Of a DNA stretch of 12,386 nucleotides, positions 1 through 4,441 are shown one piece after another (the stretch's first letter is position 1; each line of letters starts with the position of its first letter). This DNA is from Candidatus Nomurabacteria bacterium (lineage in GTDB: Bacteria; Patescibacteriota; Minisyncoccia; Phycocordibacterales; Phycocordibacteraceae): NCBI GenBank assembly GCA_943355045.1, contig CALRDY010000009.1, positions 1 through 12,386 of the forward strand, written 5' to 3'. The notes under the pieces are model-generated. The model ran no database searches. It saw only the letters and a list, made by a program, of their open reading frames with translations, and was not told the DNA's origin. The translations under genes were made by a program, and so were the position numbers.

Positions 1-2
1 AG

Positions 3-695
3 ACGCGTTCTGAGGTCGCGGAGATAGTGAAGCAGAAAGGCGAAGCGGCCGCGTATGAAGCGGGCGTCATCGGGCTCGACCCGAAGCTGACTGCCCTTCT
101 TGGGCGGCTTCACTTCCGCACGAGCTACGGACAGAACGTGCTTACACACTCCATCGAGATGGCGCATATCGCCGGGATGCTCGCGGCAGAGCTCGGTGCT
201 GACGTCGCGGTCGCGCGCGCAGGTGCACTTCTGCACGACATCGGCAAAGCGGTCGATCATGAAGTGCAGGGTACGCACGTGGAGATCGGCCGCAGGATCC
301 TTGAGAAATTCGGCGCCGATAAGCGCATCGTCCAGGCGATGCAGGCGCACCACGAGGAGTATCCGTATGAAACGCCCGAGTCAGTCATCGTGCAGGTGGC
401 TGACGCTGTCTCAGGCGGACGCCCGGGCGCGCGCCGCGACACGGTCGATCGCTATCTCGAACGTCTTGGCGACCTTGAGCGCCTTGCAGGCACGTTTGAA
501 GGTGTTGAGAAAGTCTATGCGATAGCCGCCGGCCGCGAGATCCGCGTCTTCGTGAACCCGGGAAAGATTTCCGACATCGCGATGCACACGCTCGCACGCG
601 ACATCGCGAAACGCATCCAGGACGAATTGAAATATCCCGGCGAAATCAAGGTCAACATCATCCGCGAAAACCGCGTCGTCGAATTTGCGCGCTAG
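3..695 (+). CDS. rny: Ribonuclease Y, C-terminal part (5' end outside window)
   Basis: RNase Y is a membrane-anchored endoribonuclease that starts bulk mRNA decay in many bacteria. Only the C-terminal part is seen. The frame is open to the window edge, so the GTG at 27 is probably internal and the usual N-terminal membrane segment, coiled coil and KH domain should lie upstream. Visible are the HD-phosphohydrolase signatures LLGRLHFRTSYGQNVLTHS and ALLHDIGKAVD (metal-binding His-Asp), then HHEEYP and VIVQVADAVSGGRPGARRD. The typical RNase Y C-terminal domain follows (GVEKVYAIAAGREIRVFVNP, IKVNIIRENRVVEFAR). These are near-diagnostic for RNase Y rather than other HD proteins. Stop TAG at 693-695. 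It is followed by 125 bp without a gene before HU; I see no clear terminator there. Incomplete only because of the window boundary. Confidence 0.96.
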   Translation, partial: TRSEVAEIVKQKGEAAAYEAGVIGLDPKLTALLGRLHFRTSYGQNVLTHSIEMAHIAGMLAAELGADVAVARAGALLHDIGKAVDHEVQGTHVEIGRRILEKFGADKRIVQAMQAHHEEYPYETPESVIVQVADAVSGGRPGARRDTVDRYLERLGDLERLAGTFEGVEKVYAIAAGREIRVFVNPGKISDIAMHTLARDIAKRIQDELKYPGEIKVNIIRENRVVEFAR

Positions 696-738
696 AAGTA
701 GTGATTTCGCACTGTCCCCTCGGACTTGGCAAGCCCTA

Positions 739-766
739 TTGCGCAATACGGCGCATTTCCTATACT
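739..766 (+). promoter_or_regulatory. Probable promoter of the HU gene
   Basis: A good -10 hexamer TATACT lies at 761-766, with a half-matching -35 (TTGCGC, 739-744) 16 bp upstream. Transcription would start near 773 and give a leader of roughly 50 nt before the HU ATG at 821. No strong Shine-Dalgarno is visible in that leader. The -10 is convincing; the -35 is weak. Confidence 0.45.
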
Positions 767-820
767 TTCTTCATACCCACCCCCGAGACAGGTCGTGGGA
801 TTAGCAGCTAGCAGATATTC

Positions 821-1093
821 ATGAATAAAGCAGACATAGTCGACAAGGTGCACGGGGTTCTCGGATCGACGAAGGCCGATGCTGAGCGCGCTGTCGAGAC
901 CGTTATCGATTCAATCGTTTCCAGCCTTAAGTCGGGGGATGAAGTGTCGATCGCAGGTCTCGGTATTTTCGCGACGAAGGCACGTCCTGCGCGCCAGGGC
1001 CGCAATCCTCGTACGGGCGAGACGATTCATATCGCAGCTTCTCGCACCGCGAAGTTCCGCGCCGCAAAGGCATTGAAGGACGCAGTAAAGTAA
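821..1093 (+). CDS. hup: HU family nucleoid DNA-binding protein
   Basis: A 90-residue histone-like protein, the normal length for HU. It binds and bends DNA as a dimer and compacts the nucleoid. The N-terminal helical dimerisation part (MNKADIVDKVHG, about residues 1-45) is followed by the beta-arm region with VSIAGLGIFATKARPARQGRNPRTGE (about 48-73), where GRNPRTGE is the family signature with the DNA-intercalating proline, and ends in a basic helix (TAKFRAAKALKDAVK). HU rather than IHF is favoured by sequence and by the single gene. It stands alone, with a promoter-like sequence upstream and a strong hairpin 17 bp after its stop, so it is probably monocistronic. The ATG at 821 gives the family N-terminus exactly. 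Confidence 0.96.
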   Translation: MNKADIVDKVHGVLGSTKADAERAVETVIDSIVSSLKSGDEVSIAGLGIFATKARPARQGRNPRTGETIHIAASRTAKFRAAKALKDAVK

Positions 1094-1110
1094 CCTCTCT
1101 TTTTTAGAGG

Positions 1111-1147
1111 AAACACAACGCGGCGCCGGAGGCGCCGCGTTGTGTTT
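1111..1147 (+). terminator. Strong hairpin, probable terminator after HU
   Basis: A perfect 17-bp inverted repeat (1111-1127 and 1131-1147) with a GGA loop, very GC-rich in the middle (CGGCGCC/GGCGCCG). It lies 17 bp after the HU stop and 22 bp beyond the 3' end of the convergent tRNA-Gly, so it may stop both. There is no long U-tract on either side (only the TTT within the distal arm), so it is not textbook. An AGAGG/CCTCT mini-hairpin (1094-1110) precedes it. Confidence 0.6.
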
Positions 1148-1168
1148 GTCTCAAAACCCTGTCGTTTG

Positions 1169-1239
1169 TGCGGGACGGGAGAATCGAACTCCCACTAGAA
1201 GGTTGGAAACCTTCTGTTCTACCATTAAACTAGTCCCGC
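1169..1239 (-). tRNA. tRNA-Gly (anticodon TCC)
   Basis: On the minus strand a full cloverleaf can be drawn: acceptor GCGGGAC pairs with GTCCCGC, D-arm contains TTTAATGGTAGAAC, anticodon stem GAAGG/CCTTC with loop TTTCCAA (anticodon TCC), and T-arm GGGAG-TTCGATT-CTCCC. The discriminator is A and the following bases are CAA, so CCA is not encoded and must be added by the Cca enzyme. It converges with HU. No 3'-end duplication is seen here, unlike the Gly(GCC) and Arg genes. Confidence 0.96.
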
Positions 1240-1322
1240 TTCAGAAACGAGAATACCAGGAAACGCTGTTCTCGCGAAGGGCTCCATCCTCGCTGTCTTT
1301 CAAAACGAAAGTGCGTTAGCGT

Positions 1323-2453
1323 ATGTCTATGAATCGCTCGACCTCTTATCTCGGCATTATCGCCGCACTCGCGGCCGTCCTTTTTATTGCAATGCTTTCT
1401 GATGCGCCGCCCACCTCGCAGGAGTCGCCTGTCTCCACGACCACTCCTATCATCGTCGTGAGTGCGCCGGAGATCGTTTCTCAGCCGAAGCTTGAAGCAG
1501 CGACAACCTCGCCTGCTCTCCTGCCCGCCGTTCCTCGCGCAGAAAAGCCGGTAGTGCCGAAAGCACCCGTGCCTGCTCCTGCCCAGCCTGTTGCGCCGGT
1601 AGTGGTGCAATTAATCCCGACAGAAGTCTTGTTCGATGCTTCCGCGCTCGCGCTGCGCGACGCGCTTGTAAATATCATCTGCTACGCTCCGCCAGGCAGC
1701 CGCCTGCGCTCGATAAGCGGCAGCGGCGTCTTCATCGACTCGAAAGGCATCATCCTGACGAATGCGCACGTCGCGCAATCTTTCCTTCTTGCTGATCGCC
1801 GCGTTTCCTGTGTCATCCGTTCCGGCAGTCCGGCGAGAGACAAGTACGAGGCTGCGCTCATCTACATCTCGCCGTCGTGGATCAGGGCGAATGCGACCGC
1901 CCTTACTCAGGACTCGCCGAGCGGGAACGGCGAATACGACTTTGCCCTTCTTGCGGTCACGAAGAGCGCGACAAGCGCGCCGCTCCCGACCAGGTTCCCT
2001 TCTGTGCCGCTCGCACAGACGCCTTCCCCGTCCGGCACTCCGGTCATCATCGCTTCCTACGGCGCGCAATTCCTCGAATCGGATCAGATACAGTCATCGC
2101 TCTTCCCTACGGTCGTCTTCGGCACGATAAAGAAGATATATACATTCGCGACGAATACCATCGATGTATTCTCTCTCGGCGGCTCGGCTGCCGCGCAAGA
2201 AGGCTCTTCAGGTGGAGGCGTTGCCGATATGGCAGGTACGCTCATCGGCACCATCACGACGAGTACTGTGACCGGCACGACCGATACGCGCTCTCTGTCT
2301 GCCATCACTGCTTCGTACATTCGCGCCGAGTATGCGAGCGAGATGGGGAGCGCGCTCGACCTCCTTCTCGCTGAACCGATAGCATCCTCCGTCGCTGACT
2401 TTGCGCCACAAATACCGATACTTGAGGCGATCCTGGCTGCTCACATACCTTAA
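1323..2453 (+). CDS. Anchored/secreted trypsin-like serine protease (HtrA-like fold, no PDZ)
   Basis: A 376-residue predicted envelope protease. Residues 9-26 form a hydrophobic signal/anchor segment, followed by a long Pro/Ala/Val/Thr-rich linker (about 28-100). The chymotrypsin-fold domain shows a full triad: SGSGVFIDSKGIILTNAHVA with His149, EYDFALLAV with Asp206, and GSSGGG with the nucleophile Ser296. The two cysteines (C120, C163) bracket the catalytic His and could form a disulfide outside the cell. No PDZ domain follows, so regulation by PDZ as in DegP/HtrA is not expected; about 55 C-terminal residues remain after the domain. The start is uncertain: ATG 1323 or ATG 1329, with no Shine-Dalgarno for either. 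It converges with tRNA-Pro only 6 bp beyond its stop. The substrate cannot be told from sequence; quality control or surface-protein processing is a family-level inference. Confidence 0.85.
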   Translation: MSMNRSTSYLGIIAALAAVLFIAMLSDAPPTSQESPVSTTTPIIVVSAPEIVSQPKLEAATTSPALLPAVPRAEKPVVPKAPVPAPAQPVAPVVVQLIPTEVLFDASALALRDALVNIICYAPPGSRLRSISGSGVFIDSKGIILTNAHVAQSFLLADRRVSCVIRSGSPARDKYEAALIYISPSWIRANATALTQDSPSGNGEYDFALLAVTKSATSAPLPTRFPSVPLAQTPSPSGTPVIIASYGAQFLESDQIQSSLFPTVVFGTIKKIYTFATNTIDVFSLGGSAAAQEGSSGGGVADMAGTLIGTITTSTVTGTTDTRSLSAITASYIRAEYASEMGSALDLLLAEPIASSVADFAPQIPILEAILAAHIP

Positions 2454-2459
2454 TAATCA

Positions 2460-2530
2460 TCGGGCCGCCGAGAATTGAACTCGGTCTGTCTGCTCCCAAA
2501 GCAGATGTACTACCGGCATACTCCGGCCCG
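2460..2530 (-). tRNA. tRNA-Pro (anticodon TGG)
   Basis: Minus-strand cloverleaf: acceptor CGGGCCG pairs perfectly with CGGCCCG, anticodon stem TCTGC/GCAGA with loop TTTGGGA (anticodon TGG), T-arm CCGAG-TTCAATT-CTCGG. C1-G72 and discriminator A73 are typical bacterial tRNA-Pro identity elements. The bases after the discriminator are TGA, so CCA is not encoded. It lies 20 bp downstream of yraN on the same strand and may share its transcript. Confidence 0.95.
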
Positions 2531-2550
2531 TTGTTTGCATCGTAACAGAT

Positions 2551-2946
2551 TCAGACGATTTGCGGCAGGTAGCGGACTTTCGCCATGCCATCCCTGCGCC
2601 GCAGCCACACGAGACAGCCGTCCACCTGCCAATCCCCTCCCCACTCCTTCTCAAGGACATACCACTCCCCTGTCCGCGCGACCTTCCGTATCTTTGCCTC
2701 GTGGAGATTCAGTGACGGGTCATAGCCGTCCCCGGTGTCGTCCTCGTGCGGGAACTCATCCGCGAGAATCGTCTTTACTTCAACGAAATGCAGCGTATCT
2801 TCTTTCTTCGCGATTATATCGAGCTCGCCAGTCTTGCGTACAACATTGCGATCGCGGATAGAGAAACCGTGCCGCTTCAGATACTCGGCCGCAACGTTTT
2901 CCCCGAGCGCACCGACCTCTTTTCGAGTCTTAGAAGAAATATCCAC
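2551..2946 (-). CDS. yraN: YraN/UPF0102 family nuclease-fold protein
   Basis: A 131-residue member of UPF0102, a family with a restriction-endonuclease-like fold whose cellular role is still unclear (some members have been linked to DNA recombination or repair). Family signature: KEVGALGENVAAEYLKRHGF (about 9-28), then GELDIIAKKEDTLHFVEVKT (40-59) with E41, D43 and the E56-V-K58 metal-binding motif, so the active site looks intact. The frame opens with GTG at 2946. A promoter-like TATACT lies 6 nt before an ATG at 2968-2966 in the neighbouring frame; one base fewer in the AAAA run at 2950-2953 would join that ATG to yraN as MSRISKAVDISSK. The annotated start may therefore hide a small indel. 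tRNA-Pro follows on the same strand after 20 bp. Confidence 0.9.
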   Translation of the reverse strand: MDISSKTRKEVGALGENVAAEYLKRHGFSIRDRNVVRKTGELDIIAKKEDTLHFVEVKTILADEFPHEDDTGDGYDPSLNLHEAKIRKVARTGEWYVLEKEWGGDWQVDGCLVWLRRRDGMAKVRYLPQIV

Positions 2947-2968
2947 GGCTTTTAGAAATACGGCTCAT

Positions 2969-2980
2969 TTGCTAAGTATA
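2969..2980 (-). promoter_or_regulatory. Promoter-like -10 upstream of yraN
   Basis: On the minus strand TATACT is followed by TAGCAA and then an ATG, i.e. a -10 hexamer 6 nt before a start codon, the same spacing seen at several other genes here. The ATG opens only a 12-codon frame, overlapping the yraN GTG start. No convincing -35 is seen. Confidence 0.35.
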
Positions 2981-3016
2981 CTGTAGGACCAGGTAAAAAT
3001 TCGCCCAAGGAACAAG

Positions 3017-3052
3017 TGTCCTTTATCCCCAGTGTGCACAGGTTTATCCACT
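3017..3052 (+). promoter_or_regulatory. Two DnaA-box-like 9-mers next to a TGTCCTTT word
   Basis: TTATCCCCA (3023-3031) and TTATCCACT (3044-3052) each match the DnaA box TTATCCACA at 8 of 9 positions, have the same orientation and are exactly 21 bp apart (two helical turns). Between them lies the palindrome TGTGCACA (3033-3040). The first overlaps TGTCCTTT (3017-3024), a word that recurs at 6253-6295 beside another DnaA-like 9-mer. This is suggestive only: there are too few boxes and no AT-rich unwinding element, so I do not call an origin. Confidence 0.3.
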
Positions 3053-3072
3053 TTCGACACAGAACGAAAAGA

Positions 3073-3109
3073 CATGCAAAAACGGCTCAATCGAGCCGTT
3101 TTTGCATGT
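3073..3109. terminator. Perfect hairpin, probable bidirectional terminator
   Basis: An inverted repeat around 3073-3109 has 17-bp arms (5' arm ACATGCAAAAACGGCTC) and a short AATC loop. Each arm carries an AAAAA/TTTTT block, but inside the stem, so a U-run is available in both directions. It sits downstream of the minus-strand unit tRNA-Arg/HTH gene/tRNA-Gly/repeat A and would end that transcript. Confidence 0.6.
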
Positions 3110-3151
3110 TCTCGGTGCGTGTAAGTAGGCTTGCCCGCTTTCGCTCTCTCG

Positions 3152-3181
3152 GAAAATATGAAGGAAGACTCTCATATTTTC
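3152..3181. repeat. 10-bp stem-loop beside the distal tRNA-Gly 3'-end copy
   Basis: GAAAATATGA (3152-3161) and TCATATTTTC (3172-3181) form a perfect 10-bp stem with a 10-nt loop. A similar shorter A/T stem (AATTTTC/GAAAATT, 3235-3241 and 3254-3260) lies inside repeat unit A. Both are bordered by CTCG/CGCTCG words that recur across this intergenic region. Confidence 0.5.
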
Positions 3182-3192
3182 GCTCGTTCGCT

Positions 3193-3369
3193 GTGCGGGT
3201 AGGGAGAACCCCGATTACAGTTTCGGCTACGGATAATTTTCTCGCCGTCGCTCGAAAATTTCCTCGGCCCCGCCTCGCGGTTTCTCTTGCTGGCGAAACA
3301 TCGCTCTGGCTTTCGATTCTCCCTACCCGTCCTATCCTCGTTACACTCGTCTGGTGCGGGTAGGGAGAA
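3193..3369 (-). repeat. Repeat unit A: tRNA-Gly(GCC) 3'-end copies in direct and inverted orientation
   Basis: This fills most of the 408-bp gene-free stretch between yraN and tRNA-Gly. A 16-bp copy of the tRNA 3' end, GTGCGGGTAGGGAGAA, occurs at 3193-3208 and again in the tRNA itself at 3354-3369, offset 161 bp. An inverted 18-bp copy (3312-3329) is the exact reverse complement of 3357-3374 in the tRNA. It also pairs over 13 bp with the distal direct copy (3196-3208 with 3317-3329). Reading along the tRNA transcript the order is tRNA, antisense copy, about 100 nt, second sense copy. The same order, and similar internal words (CGAG..TA.CGAGGA, AGAAA..CCGC.AGGCG, GTAATCG.GGT), occur after tRNA-Arg (repeat unit B). 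Confidence 0.85.
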
Positions 3370-3425
3370 TCGAACTCCCATCATCTGATTGGCAACCAGA
3401 TGTTCTACCATTGAACCATACCCGC
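3352..3425 (-). tRNA. tRNA-Gly (anticodon GCC), CCA encoded
   Basis: Minus-strand cloverleaf: acceptor GCGGGTA/TACCCGC, D-arm GTTCAATGGTAGAAC, anticodon stem TCTGG/TCAGA with loop TTGCCAA (anticodon GCC), T-arm GGGAG-TTCGATT-CTCCC, discriminator A at 3355. The next three bases (3354-3352) read CCA, making this the only one of the four tRNA genes with an encoded CCA. Its first base directly follows the TGA stop of the upstream HTH gene, so it is almost certainly cut from a joint transcript. An 18-nt sequence antisense to its T-arm and acceptor 3' strand lies 22 nt downstream of its CCA end. Confidence 0.95.
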
Positions 3426-4112
3426 TCACTTGGATATATTCTCATAATATCCCCTGCCGAGCAATTCTTCAGGGAGGAGTTTTACCCACTCTAGGATCTT
3501 TTGTTTGAAATAGGTGCTTGAGACGGTTACCGTACAGACACCCCATCCAAGCCGGCGTGTCGCATGGCGCCCCTCTATCACGACGCTTTTTGTGAAGTTC
3601 TCCCAGGGCAGTCCGCTTACTTTCGACCAGTATGCTCGGATAGTTTTCTCTTCCAAATCGGGATATATAAGCACATATGCCTTGATTTTTTCGACAGGAA
3701 TGCGGCATGACCGGATAAGGAATTGCACGTAGAACTTGATCATTTTCGCGTCACTATTCGTGACTATTACCCCCACCTTGGGATTTTTCGTGCCTTCTCC
3801 CCAATAGAGCATGATGCCGGAGATGAATACTGGATCGTATTTAAGCAATTCGAATTCTTTCTGGGCCTCCTCGCGGGCTGCTTCATATGCTTGAGCGAGA
3901 CGTTGGCCACGAGTCTTATTCAAGCCCATGAGCCGCACCGTGTTTCCTTCCTTAGCCGAGGTGGTAAGGCGTTTCCGAATCTCTTCAGACCATCCTTTTT
4001 TAGTAAACCAATCAGAAAGCGTGCTACGAGGGATGCAAAGCATCTGGTGGATTTCGTTGTAGCTTTTTCCTGCTCGTCGCAGATTTGCAGCAGTTTCCTT
4101 ATCTTTTCGCAT
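3426..4112 (-). CDS. HTH-containing protein of unknown function (LYWGEG-type family)
   Basis: 228 residues. The N-terminus (about 8-36, NLRRAGKSYNEIHQMLCIPRSTLSDWF) is a clear resolvase/MerR-like helix-turn-helix, so DNA binding is likely. The rest contains SGIMLYWGEGTK (about 97-108), VTNSDAKMIKFYVQFLI and a C-terminal TVTVSSTYFKQKILEWV. The arrangement is faintly reminiscent of LAGLIDADG-type proteins, but the canonical acidic residue of the first motif is not in place, so I do not call an endonuclease. Similar LYWxEG proteins occur in other bacteria without known function, as far as I can recall. The ATG at 4112 has TATGAT 6 nt upstream, a leaderless-type arrangement. The TGA stop (3428-3426) touches the tRNA-Gly 5' end with no spacer. 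Base composition looks more AT-rich than its neighbours, and it lies between two tRNA genes carrying 3'-end duplications, which hints at horizontal origin. Confidence 0.8.
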   Translation of the reverse strand: MRKDKETAANLRRAGKSYNEIHQMLCIPRSTLSDWFTKKGWSEEIRKRLTTSAKEGNTVRLMGLNKTRGQRLAQAYEAAREEAQKEFELLKYDPVFISGIMLYWGEGTKNPKVGVIVTNSDAKMIKFYVQFLIRSCRIPVEKIKAYVLIYPDLEEKTIRAYWSKVSGLPWENFTKSVVIEGRHATRRLGWGVCTVTVSSTYFKQKILEWVKLLPEELLGRGYYENISK

Positions 4113-4124
4113 CTTACAATCATA
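4113..4124 (-). promoter_or_regulatory. -10-like hexamer directly before the HTH gene
   Basis: TATGAT (minus strand, 4124-4119) is 5 of 6 to the -10 consensus and ends 6 nt before the ATG, so transcription would begin at or next to the start codon. No -35 and no ribosome binding site are evident. Confidence 0.4.
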
Positions 4125-4167
4125 TCAGACGCGAGTTCGGAAACAGGAGTTGTTCGCTTTTCTAGTG

Positions 4168-4344
4168 GTGCCCCGACCAGGACCGCGATTACGCTTTTCG
4201 ATCCTTACAGGATCGGTACGCCTTGCGGATTTTCTGTTCGCTTCGCTCCATAAAATGCTCGCAAGGTCTTCGAATCCTGGTCGCACGTCTCCCAGACGTG
4301 CTTCGGGGTACGTCCTCGCTAGCTCGGCTGTGCCCCGACCAGGA
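4168..4344 (-). repeat. Repeat unit B: tRNA-Arg(TCG) 3'-end copies in direct and inverted orientation
   Basis: This fills the gap between the HTH gene and tRNA-Arg. The tRNA 3' end GTGCCCCGACCAGGA occurs at 4168-4182 and in the tRNA at 4330-4344, offset 162 bp (161 in unit A). An inverted copy TTCGAATCCTGGTCG at 4269-4283 is the exact reverse complement of 4336-4350. It can also pair with the distal copy over 9 bp (4174-4182 with 4275-4283). Two further hairpins lie inside: CGATCC/GGATCG (about 4199-4215) and GCACGTCT-CCC-AGACGTGC (4283-4301). The distal copy reads GC-A-CCA on the minus strand, whereas the tRNA gene itself reads GC-A-CAG, as if the native 3' flank had been moved 162 bp away. 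Confidence 0.85.
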
Positions 4345-4402
4345 TTCGAACCTGGAACGACTGCTTCGAAGGCAGTAATGATATCCATTTCACCATCGGG
4401 GC
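4331..4402 (-). tRNA. tRNA-Arg (anticodon TCG)
   Basis: Minus-strand cloverleaf: acceptor GCCCCGA pairs with TCGGGGC, D-arm GGTGAAATGGATATCATT, anticodon stem ACTGC/GCAGT with loop CTTCGAA (anticodon TCG), T-arm CCAGG-TTCGAAT-CCTGG, discriminator A at 4331. The bases after it are CAG, so CCA is not encoded. It is divergent from cca, which starts 39 bp away on the other strand. Repeat unit B follows its 3' end. Confidence 0.95.
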
Positions 4403-4429
4403 GCGTACGTTTATAGTACGGCACTGTGC

Positions 4430-4441
4430 TACGATTTGGAA
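4430..4441 (+). promoter_or_regulatory. -10-like hexamer directly before cca
   Basis: TACGAT (4430-4435) is followed by 6 nt (TTGGAA) and the ATG at 4442. If used, the mRNA would be leaderless. This favours ATG 4442 over the in-frame TTG at 4436, which would lie at the edge of the -10. No -35 is visible. Confidence 0.35.

Noticed and set aside
276..281. CACGTG in rny (and another at about 10763) as further parS sites
   Set aside because: Flanks do not match the parS consensus beyond the 6-bp core.
3000..3110. Chromosomal replication origin (oriC)
   Set aside because: Only two 8/9 DnaA-like boxes, no AT-rich unwinding region, no dnaA/dnaN nearby, and the GC skew was not computed.
3193..3369. 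Second complete tRNA-Gly gene or pseudogene at the distal copy
   Set aside because: Only the last ~16 nt of the tRNA are repeated; no D-arm or anticodon arm is present.
3780..3830. LAGLIDADG homing endonuclease call for the HTH gene
   Set aside because: GIMLYWGEGTK only loosely resembles the motif and the catalytic acidic residue is not in the right place.
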